From Parasitella parasitica (lineage: Eukaryota > Mucoromycota > Mucoromycetes > Mucorales > Mucoraceae): a stretch of DNA of 57,833 bases. The stretch covers positions 30,172 to 88,004 of the forward strand of contig MU619370.1 in assembly GCA_025201805.1 (NCBI GenBank). The letters run 5' to 3'. This document shows positions 10,894 through 20,874 of this stretch, piece by piece. The notes beneath the pieces were generated by a model. It was not told the DNA's origin, searched no databases, and worked only from the letters and a program-made list of their open reading frames with translations. Position 1 is the stretch's first letter. Each line of letters begins with the position of its first letter. The translations under genes and the position numbers were made by a program.

Positions 10894-12789
10894 GATGTAG
10901 ACGAAAATCTACAATGTATAACCTCTTTTTTTATCGCCATCGATTCAACAATATACAAGAATTATGCATTCTCATTTTTATAAAACTAAGCTCTCCCAAC
11001 AAGATATCAATAACAACAACAACAACAACAACAAAAACAGGCACTCTTTCTCTTCTCATTTACTGTGCATTTCATCTCTTCGATGATCACAATACCTATG
11101 CTTCTTCATTCACCTCTGAAACAACAAAGTCTGCATTTATATACATATATAGTTTTTTTTTTTTTCATTTCCATGCCAATCTTATCTTTTTTTTTCTTAT
11201 AAATATTACAATAAAAAACATGCTGCTATGCCTTATGTACATACTAGTCGAACATGTATAAAAGAAAATTTTCGTTGCTTTATTTATTGTTGTTTTTTAC
11301 TTTACATTGAGGTGTGTCTTTGTTATCAGCTTTATTTATAGTTGTACAATAATTCAAATACATTGATATTGAAACTTTTGTAACATGAAATTGCAGTTGT
11401 TTATCAGTCGAAATATAGAAAATGAAAGTGAAAAATAAGGTCGTTTACTTTTCTCATGTTCGAATAGGGTTTTTATTATTGTGTCAAACTTGTACTCCCA
11501 TGTCACTTGTCACCCTTCATCCTTTATGTATATGGAAATAATGTAATGAGATAGGAGTAGGCTCCCCGTCCCCTTCACCCTTTATGTAATTTGAAACAAT
11601 AAAGGATCATGTAAAGAGGGAAAGAGATTACGGACTTCACGTGCTTTTCATTCTTCAGATAAATTGATAGATTGCGACATGCCGTAGTTCTATAAATTTG
11701 TCAAATATAAGAAATAGTTCTTTGTTAATTATTGGTCTGTTAGAAATCGAAATAGTTACCATTCTAAGGTTGATATTAAATATCATCAAGAAGAATGGAA
11801 CTTTCAATTCATTATGGTACCTTATACAAAGCGTTGATATAAATCGAGGTTCAAGTATATTTACAATGTTGAGCAAGATCCATGACTTATTATAAAATAT
11901 TACAAATAGGCGGGTTTCGTCTATAAATTTCGTAGAGTTAGTGTTCCATTAGGTAAAAACTTTATTAAACTGTCCCTCGATTGTTCTCACAATACAATCC
12001 GAATCGGTTGCACTAGAGCAAATAAAAAAAAGATCTGATAACACGCCAAGGTTGACATTTCATAGTATGCTGCACGATCCAGTAACATTATATTTCATCA
12101 GTGTAAAAAAAAAGCAGCTTAATGTCAGAAATACTCATACATACCGCTTGAAATTTTGAATTGAGTATTATCTAAACAGCAACTTGGTACAATAGACTGA
12201 AATTACCATTGTATAGAAATTCATTTTTCTTATCAGATCATGCAAGATAACAAAAAAAAAAAAAATCGATTTAATACCTTATATAGACTTGTGAATGTTT
12301 CTAACCTTCCAAACCCGACCATTTTTAGTACAGTTCAATTACGATTACCTAGACAATTGAAGTAAATTATTAAAGGGGTATCTACTCCATTACAGTATAA
12401 GCAGGAAACAGAGATTACTTTCAAAATAATGGATGCCGACTCATTCACAAGTTTCTTGTTTCGATCTCTATAATAATGAACCGTTGAGAATAGTGATAAT
12501 TACAATTCCAGAGTTCAGGTAGGATCAGTCAATGACTCGATTTCACCATGATTTGGTCCTGAATTGAAACAGACATCCATCAATCTACACGTTGAAAAAT
12601 AAGAGTATTACTTAGATACTTTATGTAATATAGCTAAAATTTGATATGCGTTATGTAACTGATGTTGATTTTTGGAAAGCAATCGTTTATTTTCACATAT
12701 TTAAATGAAGTAGTGTACAAAAAAAGGGGGGGGGGGTTCTACGCAAATGAAAAAGGAATATTGTGGCTAATTAACATATGAACTACAAA
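10894..12789. other. Long intergenic stretch without a recognised gene
   Basis: AT-rich (CAA)n microsatellite at about 11012-11036 and many homopolymer runs. A short imperfect direct repeat (CTTTATGTA flanked by C-rich DNA) occurs near 11512-11540 and 11566-11592. An 11-nt G run lies at 12726-12736, just beyond the 3' end of the first CE4 gene. Open frames here are low-complexity and unsupported. Confidence 0.5.
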
Positions 12790-13594
12790 CTAATGATAAG
12801 CGCTGATACCTAAACATTCAGATACTGTAACAAAGGTATAGCCCTCGGATGTAATATAATCAACCATCCAAGGAGTGAGTTCAACAGCGGAAGACTCATG
12901 AACATCATGTTGAAGAGAGATATGACCGTTTTTGTCAGTCTCAACAACGTCCCGTACAAGCCCTTGTTCAAAAGCTAAACCCTTCAACTCATAATCTTTA
13001 GTATCGATATCCCACAAAATATTGCTGTAACCAAGGTCATTTAATACAACAGAAGCAGCATTATCAAGCTCACCCTCAGGAGGTCTCATAAGACGAGGTC
13101 TTGACGATGACAAAGAATGATTAGCATACTAAACCTGTCAAAATGTAAGAATAAGCTTACCTTTGGCCTATTGCTTGATAAATGAGATCAGATTGCTGGT
13201 TCATTTGATATTGGACTTCTGCAGTTGTTAGGCCTTTGAGTACCTTGTGCTCATAAGTATGACTACCGATTTCATGGCCCAGTTCGTGGTAATATTTAAG
13301 AACATCAGTGTAAGACTTGATGCCATCGCTTGTGCTGGTTGTAGCTGTGTCGAAATTTTCAACCCAATTATTACCATTTGTAAAGAAAGTAGCCTTGATA
13401 CCCTTAGAATGAAGATATTTAGCGAGATCCCACGAGTATTGGAATGGTCCATCATCAAATGTCAAGGCAAATTGACCAGGCTGGACACAGTGATTATAGG
13501 TAGGCACTGAGGAGGAAGAGTGTCTATTAGTAGTGGGAGCAGCAGAAGCAATGGCGGCTAATGTAAATGCGATAATAGAGGTGAATGCTTTCAT
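12790..13594 (-). CDS. Secreted CE4 polysaccharide (chitin) deacetylase, copy 1
   Basis: Exons 13594-13161 and 13099-12790 (61-nt intron), 247 residues. A signal peptide (residues 1-19, ending ASAA-P) is followed by a short linker and one NodB/CE4 domain. All five CE4 motifs are visible: TFDDGP (Asp47/48), SHTYEH (His112, His116), RPPEG, DIDTKDY and ISLQHDVH. With the Asp and two His the divalent-metal triad is complete, so an active deacetylase acting on chitin or chitosan oligomers in the wall or outside the cell is expected. No GPI anchor or chitin-binding domain is seen, and at 247 residues it is close to a bare catalytic domain. It is tandem with a same-strand paralogue upstream. A TATA-like element sits 67-74 nt before the ATG. 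Confidence 0.93.
13100..13160 (-). other. 61-nt intron of CE4 copy 1
   Basis: Donor GTAAGC, branch-like GCTAATC, acceptor GTCAAG. It splits the Arg codon just before PRLMRPPEG (CE4 motif 3). CE4 copy 2 is uninterrupted here. Confidence 0.88.
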
Positions 13595-14426
13595 TTTAAA
13601 TTGTTTTTGAAAAATACACAATGATGGTGATGAATGAAAGAAGCTTCACTTTTTGACATGTATTTATACTTATCGAAACTATTTTTAAGCAAAGCCCAAA
13701 TGGCTTCGAGTTGCACAATACACAATGCGAAGCTACGTTACAGAATTTATGCGCAATCTGTCATCGATTCTAAATACAAGTACGAAGAATAAGTTTTCAA
13801 ATGGATATTTTGCGGTATCTTGAGGAAAATAAAAGCACTCGATTCCTGAATTCATCAGGCTGTAAAAACATTACACCATCAGTGCGCATTTTGCCTACAC
13901 AGACTATAATATATAATGTGTTGTCTATTTTTGTCGCTTTAGTAACTTAAGAGAACATGGTGCAGACGCCCAATGCATACTATTTATAACAACAGCGCAT
14001 TTGTGACCAAAATTATACAAATAAAGCGCACTCGACAAAAAAAAAATATGATAAAGTATAATCAGCCTCATGAAGAAAGATATTGTTTAAAGTATGCACG
14101 TACACCATAAAATATGTAATGTGGCTCAACAGTTCAACTTGAATAAACCTCCAGCAGGATGAAACGTTTATCTACCGTTCCCTATTGCATTTCTATAAAA
14201 AGCACAAGTCAATGCTATAATTGTACATTTCGTCATATTATCACAATTCTCAAGAAATACAAGATTGGCAAGAAATGTGTTCCGGTAACCACCAAGAACT
14301 CTATTCTTACTTTATATAGAAAACTTGATTTACGCCACCTTTGTATGTATTGATTTTAAAGGAGAGGGTGTAATAATTTATTCATAAATGTTTAATAGTA
14401 TACAAAAATATGGTTTGCTACGTATA
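13595..14426. other. Intergenic between the tandem CE4 genes
   Basis: Contains the promoter of CE4 copy 1 at its left end and the 3' region of copy 2 at its right. No further gene is seen. Confidence 0.5.
13656..13671 (-). promoter_or_regulatory. TATA-containing block shared by both CE4 promoters
   Basis: Plus-strand ACATGTATTTATACTT, giving TATAAATA on the coding strand 67-74 nt before the ATG. The identical 16-mer occurs at 15358-15373 before the second CE4 gene. Confidence 0.65.
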
Positions 14427-15279
14427 TTAAGCGACTGGATGATAGGCATCCACACCAATACAGTCAGATACAGTGACAAATTGCAAACCTTTCTCTCTGA
14501 CATATTGAGTCATCCAAGGAACAAGTGTATTCACAGTACTAGCATGAATGTCATGCAAAAGACTAATGTGTCCCAGTGTTGTTGGAGTGTCAGCATCCAT
14601 AATTGTTTGGACAATGGCTTGTTCAGCAGCTAATCCACTCAACACCCAATCTTTAGTATCAACATCCCACATAACATTACTGTAGCCAAGCTCTTTTAAT
14701 ATTCTGCTTGCGCTATCATCCAAAGCACCCTCTGGTGGACGCATTAACTGAGGTCTTCTCCCGGTGGCGGCAAATATTACATCTGATTGCGCATTCATTT
14801 GTCTCCTCACTTCAGCCTCTGACTTGTTTGCTAGGTTGAGATGTTCAAAGGTGTGGCTTGCAAGCTCATGGCCACTATCATAGTAGTATTTGATAACTTC
14901 CAAATAAGTCTTCATGCCATCCGAAGTGTTAGTAGGCGTGTTATTATTGAGAATATCACTGATATGTATTATACACAAGATAATTAGAGATAAGGATATA
15001 TATGATTCAGCTTGTAAATGCATCAATTTCTTACACTGTGTTATTGCCATTGATAAAAAAAGTTGCTTTGATGCCCTGCTGGTACAGGGACTTTGCTAAA
15101 TCATAAGAGTACTGGGAAGGACCATCATCAAAAGTAAGAGCAAAGACCCCAGGTCTGTTACAATGATCGTAACGAGTAACTAAGGAACTGTCAATTGTGG
15201 AATTGGTAGTAACAACTGGAGCAGCAGCAGCAAGCCCGCTCAACATCAACGCAGTAAGAGTCAATACAAGACAATGCAT
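14427..15279 (-). CDS. Secreted CE4 polysaccharide (chitin) deacetylase, copy 2
   Basis: Exons 15279-15035 and 14958-14427 (76-nt intron), 258 residues. The signal peptide spans residues 1-20 (LSGLAAAA-P). CE4 motifs: TFDDGP (Asp51/52), SHTFEH (His117, His121), RPPEG, DVDTKDW and ISLLHDIH, so the catalytic and metal ligands are intact. Three N-x-T/S sites near the front (e.g. NSTID) suggest glycosylation of the secreted enzyme. It is a clear paralogue of the gene 0.8 kb downstream on the same strand, sharing the motif order and a C-terminal CxGxxAYH ending. The pair probably arose by tandem duplication and may act at different growth stages; that is inference. Confidence 0.93.
14959..15034 (-). 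other. 76-nt intron of CE4 copy 2
   Basis: Donor GTAAGAAA and acceptor ATATCAG, splitting the Val codon after NGNNT. CE4 copy 1 has no intron at the matching NGNNW position. Confidence 0.85.
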
Positions 15280-15357
15280 GATTTTGGATTTGAATATATA
15301 AATTAGATGTTTGGGTATGTGTATTTGTTGAACTAAGAATAAAAATGAAAATCTTAT

Positions 15358-15373
15358 ACATGTATTTATACTT
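15358..15373 (-). promoter_or_regulatory. TATA-containing block of CE4 copy 2 promoter
   Basis: Same 16-mer as at 13656-13671. TATAAATA lies 84-91 nt before the ATG at 15279. Confidence 0.65.
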
Positions 15374-16230
15374 TCCCCACAATTTGTGAATTGCATGTCA
15401 TATAAAGTATCTATCAGAAGAGTCATTTGATTTTTTTTTCATAAACCACATATCATAGATCTTCCTTCTTATTGCAAAGCCCCGGCCTCTCTTTCTTCGT
15501 CTATCATATAAAAAAGGATTCCAAAGCCATATTATGCACAATAAAAAAAAATACAAAACACAGTGTTTATATATATACACCCTGCGAACTTTTTTTTAAG
15601 AAAAGTATAGACACGATATGTGTATAAAATAACTTACTCTATTGCTTTGTGAATAAAACTATCTATAATACATACATCAAATACTTTAATTTTGATGATT
15701 TTTCCTTTACAAGCTAAAAGAGATCTACAGGATCAACTTGTGTTATAAGAACTGAAATCTAAACTTAGGTTTTGCTGTTGTATCAACAAATAAAAATGAC
15801 TTTGGCTTAAACTTTATTTGTCAAGATATGGTATCTGCTTTCAGCCTCCATGATGATACAAGCCCAAATCATAAAACTCAATTACGTATAATCAGCATCA
15901 TTATGCACACCGTTTATTTTAGGATTTGCACAGCCATAATAATTTTCGTAGCAAAGTAAGTTAATTTTGTAAGCATATGTATCTGTAATAGAAAATCACT
16001 AGACTTTTCACTGACTGTGGCTGCGAATGTATTAGATCAAAGGATAGTTTATTCAGATATATATTTGTAAAAAGTATCACAACATCTGGGCATTCAGAAG
16101 GTCAATCATGAAAGGTAAATGTAGAATTTAATATTATATTTAAGATGTATCAATTTTGGCTGTAAAGCAAGTTCGCGCATTCTATATATCACAACTCAAC
16201 GAGAGGAGACGTTCACACAGCAGTGAAACT

Positions 16231-16316
16231 CTTGTTTGTTAGACCATGTCTAAATTCGAGAAAATTCAAGTTATTCTCCCGATTTGCACATAATTTACTC
16301 TGTTTAAAGAGCATTT
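16231..16316 (+). repeat. Dispersed repeat, copy A
   Basis: About 86 bp that align at roughly three quarters identity, in the same orientation, with 36548-36636. Shared landmarks in order are GTTAGACCAT/GTTGGACCAT, TTCGA, ATTCAAG, CCCGA and TTTAAAGAG/TTTTAAGAG. It is probably a remnant of an old repeat family; no terminal repeats or coding capacity could be defined. Confidence 0.6.
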
Positions 16317-18296
16317 ATCTCATGCGTACTTTTTTTTAAAAAAATTTCTGAAATTGGAATATGAGGTTTGAAGCCCAAAAGCTGCAAAAAAAAGCTAGCC
16401 AATAGTAGCAGGTGAAGGGAACTTGAATATATTATAAGAGAGCAGGCCTTGGCTGTATCTCTATGCTTAGTAGTTTGCAATTGCAGATTATGCCTTTAAG
16501 CGGGGGACAAGCTAATATTTCAGATTTGGTGGTAATAATTTCATCCAAAAACGAGGGTATACAAAAATACTGAGCCCATATTATACAATATCTTAGCTAT
16601 CGATTTATATTGAGACATACCAAAGTTACCTAATAGGAATCAGCCTTTGCTCCTCAATTGAAAATAGGCGGTGTTCTCATTTACAGTGAGAAAAGAGGCT
16701 GTAAATTCAAGTGTGTTTCCATTTGACCCAAACCAGAATTGAAGAATTTTTGCAGTAGTTCATTGCTGGATAACTCAAAAACGTAATAGGTATATCGAAT
16801 ATGCGTGCTAAGTGTTTTATAACAAGAAATAAATTTTTCATCTATCCGTATAGATGACAGGGCTATATGAACATCTTTTCTTATTACCAATTTTCAAATA
16901 TCCGAAAAACGCACTTTTCGATAGTTTTTGAGTAAAAGCAAACATATTTTGAGCACATTCAGTTCTATAAACTTGACCAAACAAACCATCATGTCAATGC
17001 CTACACATCAGTATCTTTTTCACAACTGTAGCTTTATTATATCTGCCGAAAATCAAAATCTTGTCTCGACCAAAATGAATCCACCATTTTCCGGTCCTAT
17101 GATTAGAGGGCCAAAATGAAGCCATTCAAAAGGGTAAAAATCAATTCTGTTTTTCGAGATTTCCTCGCTCAGAAATTGGTATTTTTTGACCAAATAAAAA
17201 CCATTCGTCAGCTATGTTGTAGCTCTATTTTTGTGTTGCTATATTATGTATCGTTATATACCATTTATTGCTCTGAAATTTATGAAAATAAACTAAGCCT
17301 CTGCTAAAAACATATGAAAAAAATTTTTTTTCGACATATCTATCTAAAAAATGATACATCTAGTAGAGAATCAGATTTCAATACGATTTTAATAATTACT
17401 CAAGCCAAAGTGTCATAATAGTTTTTTGAGAAACAGGGTAACAAAGTTTAACGTAAAAAGACAAAATTGGCCCAAGCTTGTCGAATTGGAGCTTGAATAC
17501 GACATGTTTATTACCAGTAGCTGTACTAAAACGTGCTTTTTTACTTTACTTAGGAACCTGAACTTGGTTTAGTTGCAAAATTTGGTACTTCTTATAGGGT
17601 TACATGCTGTAAAATCTACAAAATCTGCAATATTTCGACAGCAAAGATGCGTATCGAGAGTCGTAAAACGTATTGATGTACAGTTATCATACTAGTATTA
17701 GCCTGTATTCTTAGTTTGGATCTCAAATCACTACCTAAAAATGACCCTGAAGGTTGACCCAAAGTTGAGATTTTCTTCCGTTCGCTTCGGTCACTACAGA
17801 CCAGCTACGCTGTGATGAAAAATCTGTGGACTGCAACAAAAAAAAGAATACCTCCTTGGGGATCGGACTCGGGCAGCTATTGTGGTACAGTATACCAAAC
17901 AGTTTTTTTAGAAGCGCGCATCTTTTGAAAGAATGATATAACGAGGGTTGCCCATGATTTACCTCAGGTACCACTAATATCAGGAGTGAGACCACTCCTT
18001 CTTATCTAAGAGACCTACAAGATAACCTGAGTACAACAGCTAGAACACACATAAAATGCTGCTTGCGCTCATATGTAATGGTGCTAGCCTGTTTCTACTC
18101 ATCCACAATGCTTCCGCATAGCCAAGGCGAGCGATGAGCCACTCTTTGGCCATCCAGCAATACTTTGAAGTTTGCCTTGAAGAAATCAAGATGAACCTTT
18201 CTTGATGAGCTAACTGATGGTTTTTTTTTTTTTTTTTTTTTTTTTTGGGTTGATGACACTTATTTTTTTTAAACTTTATTTAATAGTAAAAAATAG

Positions 18297-19384
18297 CTAC
18301 TCCGTGTTTAAGAACTCACTAACAGATGGATCATCATCTGCATTGACCATTTCATTGAAAAAGCTATCAGTTCCCTCTTCTTCTTCGCCATCTTCGAAAT
18401 ACATTTCTATATTATCGTCTTGCTGCTGTCTGGATTGATTGGTATCCCCATTAGTTGCAGTGGGTTGATTATCGATATCCATGATTGATTGATCTTGTAG
18501 TGGGGTTTTGTTTTCTGCTAGAGAGTTTTCGATTTGTATTTGAGGTTGTTGTTGAATTTGAAGAGATTGCTGTTGCTGTTGATGCTGCTGTTGCTGTTGC
18601 TGTTGCTCTGTTTGAGACTGAGGTTGAGACTGGGCTGACGTGTCCTCTTCAATTCCAGGTATTGTAATAGCTTTCACATTTTGCGAAGAATGCTCAACTT
18701 GAGTGCCTAATTCTTTTGCTAAATGGTTGGCAGCTTCGTCAATAGACTAGAAATAGTTTTCGTTTTCATTCATTAGAAAGGCCTTCCAAGTCTATTAAAT
18801 CTGGGTTACCTCTAATGTGTTGGATTCGTTTAATCTGCTCATCAATGTCCAAAACGTCTCCTGTTCTTTTACAAGTCTCTGCATTTTATCGTCATGGTCT
18901 TTCTTTTGAGTTGATGTCTTTTCCTCAAGTTTTTCCTATATTTACTGAGTGTAAGTATCTCTCTCTCTTCTGAAGCTGTCTAAAATTACAATTTGTTTCT
19001 CGAGCTCTTCTTTAGTTTGACTAATATCTAACGGGGGTGGCAAAATAGATGCTGGAATATACAGTGGTAAGAAGGGATGATTGTTCACCGTGTCAAAACT
19101 GTTACCTGCGTTGTACGGCGTAAAAATTTCGGATAAATAATCATGATTGCGCTTGTATCTGGCCATGGCAATATCACGAGCAGAAATATCATCTAATTCA
19201 TCTCCTGAGGGCTCATCAGCATCGTCTGCCATGATAGGATTCTGTCTGGAAGGCTGTTTCATGTTAGACATGGCTAGATCCAGTAAATAAAATTGATTGT
19301 AAATTTACCTTGCTATGAGCACGCTTTCTATTAGAATCATTGATGACTTGACTTCTATATTGTTGCGGGTGTTGTTGTTGATGG

Positions 19385-19445
<61 letters not shown>

Positions 19446-19578
19446 GCTGGATGTAATGTTGTGGTATGGGATTGATTCCAATTTGGCCAGGGATACCTCT
19501 TTGTGGCTGCTGTTGAGTCATCGATGTAGGAGGAGCAACTCCAGCTTGTTGTTGATTATAATAGTATGCAGACGCCAT
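18297..19578 (-). CDS. SWI/SNF-RSC subunit Ssr4-like protein with poly-Q
   Basis: Four exons: 19578-19309, 19253-18990, 18935-18810, 18746-18297; 369 residues. Introns of 55, 54 and 63 nt have consensus splice sites. The second intron must use the donor inside the KQI codons, because otherwise two in-frame stops interrupt the helix. Order: Gln-rich N-terminus with an uninterrupted Gln run encoded by CAG/CAA repeats (19383-19449), the core DEPSGDELDDISARDIAMAR followed by YKRNHDYLSEIFTPY, a coiled coil (about 150-220), and a Gln-rich acidic tail. The core matches my recollection of the C-terminal part of fungal Ssr4, a SWI/SNF and RSC remodelling-complex subunit; the N-terminal Ssr4 domain is not visible. 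The assignment is moderate and a generic nuclear cofactor is the alternative. Head-to-head with PRE10. Confidence 0.72.
19383..19449 (-). repeat. Trinucleotide (CAG/CAA) poly-Gln tract
   Basis: On the plus strand TGC/TTG triplets repeat about 22 times: a CTG-like block followed by a TTG block. It encodes a pure Gln stretch. Two-codon phasing suggests separate expansions; length polymorphism between strains is likely. Confidence 0.85.
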
Positions 19579-19823
19579 GTTTGTGTGCTTAAAACGCGCC
19601 TAGATAAAATATTCCTTCTTTCAACTCTTTAATGTGACTCTGAGAGTACAATGTTCCCATTATGGTACGTCATCTGGGCATTGGATGTTTGATTTGATGA
19701 TGATGAACTTCGAGGCGGACTCTTTTTAAGAAGCTGAACGCGCGGCCCTCAGCGTATTAAAGCGACCTTCAAATGAGCAATATCTCTCTTCTTTCTACAT
19801 TTAAAAGTTAAAACACAAGCATA
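19579..19823. promoter_or_regulatory. 245-bp bidirectional promoter, Ssr4-like / PRE10
   Basis: The two start codons lie 245 bp apart in opposite directions, so both promoters must share this short interval. It is locally GC-richer (CGCGCGGCCC near 19738) than other spacers here. I see no TATA box and no recognised proteasome-promoter element. Confidence 0.6.
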
Positions 19824-20773
19824 ATGACTTCTATTGGTACAGGAGTAAGTCCAGATAACCAGCAAGCTCAACCATGATTGAATAACATAGGCTTAATTTG
19901 TCTTTTTTAGTATGATTTGTCCGTTTCAACCTATTCTCCTGACGGACGCGTGTTCCAAGCTGAATATGCAAATAAGGCGGTAGATAACAGTGGGTAACTA
20001 TCGCATATGTAATGGTTGAATAGCCGTGCACAGGTGCTCACGAAATACCTATTATAGTACTGCCATTGGACTTCGTGTTAAAGATGGCATTGTTTTAGCT
20101 GTTGAGAAGCTTGTTCAATCAAAACTTTTAGTTGAAGGCTCTAACCGTCGTATTCAAAGCGCAGATCTTCACATTGGTATTGTAAGTAAATACTTGTCAA
20201 GCCAAGTTGCGATACTCAACAAATTAACAATATATATATATATAAAAGGCTACCGCAGGTTTGTTAGCTGATGGCAGACACCTTGTAAACAGAGCTCGCG
20301 ATGAAGCACAAGCTTGGAGAGATATTTACAGACAACCTATTCCCGGAAAGACCATTGCTGATCGCATAGGCCAATATATTTCTGCCTATACTTTATACTC
20401 AAGTGTTCGTCCATTTGGTACATCCACTATTATTGGTGCCATGACCGAAAAAGAAGAGCCAACTTTATATATGATTGAACCCTCTGGAGTTTATTGGGGT
20501 TACAGAGGCTGTGCCATTGGCAAGGGCAAATCAGTAGCTAAAACTGAAATCGAAAAGCTCGACCTAGAGAACATGACAGTTCGCGAAGCAGTGACTCAAA
20601 TCACTCGGATCATTTATACATGTCACGACGATGCAAAGGACAAAGACTTTGAGTTGGAATTAAGTTGGATCTGTGCAGAATCGAAATACAAACATCAATT
20701 TGTACCAAAGAAACTCAAATTGGAAGCAGAGACACTAGCAAAGGAATCCTCGGACGATGAGATGGAAGATTAA
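19824..20773 (+). CDS. PRE10: 20S proteasome subunit alpha-7 (PSMA3 type)
   Basis: Four exons: 19824-19844, 19911-19993, 20058-20181, 20249-20773; introns 66, 64 and 67 nt; 250 residues, the usual length. The N-terminus reads MTSIGTGYDLSVSTFSPDGR-like (here [19 protein letters not shown]), the alpha-subunit signature that forms the gate of the 20S core. [32 protein letters not shown] and AKTEIEKL follow in family order. The acidic C-terminal tail (ESSDDEMED) matches the phosphorylated tail of PSMA3/Pre10. Alpha subunits have no catalytic Thr. It acts in the outer ring of the core particle in cytosol and nucleus. Housekeeping gene, divergent from the Ssr4-like gene and convergent with the histidine kinase about 100 bp away. 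Confidence 0.97.
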
Positions 20774-20874
20774 AAAGCAAAGAAGAAAAATAAAATGGGA
20801 ACACGATTTTTTTTTTATATATTTATATATTTATAAATTTATATATTTATTATATATTTATTGATTTATTGATT
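20774..20874. terminator. Convergent 3' spacer of pure AT repeats
   Basis: About 100 bp separate the stop codons of PRE10 (+) and the histidine kinase (-). From 20805 on it is almost only A/T, with TATATTTATA-type units repeated about seven times, symmetric enough to give AT-rich poly(A)/cleavage signals to both transcripts. Confidence 0.55.

Larger units (their letters stand above)
15280..18296. other. 3-kb gene-poor region with dispersed repeat and eroded coding-like DNA
   Basis: I find no intact gene. It includes a dispersed repeat copy (listed separately) and, at about 17740-18200, DNA that is GC-richer than its surroundings and holds a short minus-strand open stretch (WMAKEWLIARLGYAEALW) ending in stops. 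That may be a decayed mobile element or gene relic, but I cannot name it. A 26-nt T run lies at 18221-18246. Confidence 0.45.

Noticed and set aside
10857-11261. 134-codon plus-strand frame overlapping the zinc-knuckle gene
   Set aside because: Driven by T/CAA repeats; overlaps the intron and 3' UTR of the better-supported spliced gene.
17855-17900. tRNA-like B-box resemblance (minus strand)
   Set aside because: The GTCCGATCC stretch does not match the GGTTCGAATCC consensus and no A box or acceptor stem pairs with it.
17735-17995. 86-codon minus-strand frame
   Set aside because: No conserved motif; kept only as part of the eroded island finding.
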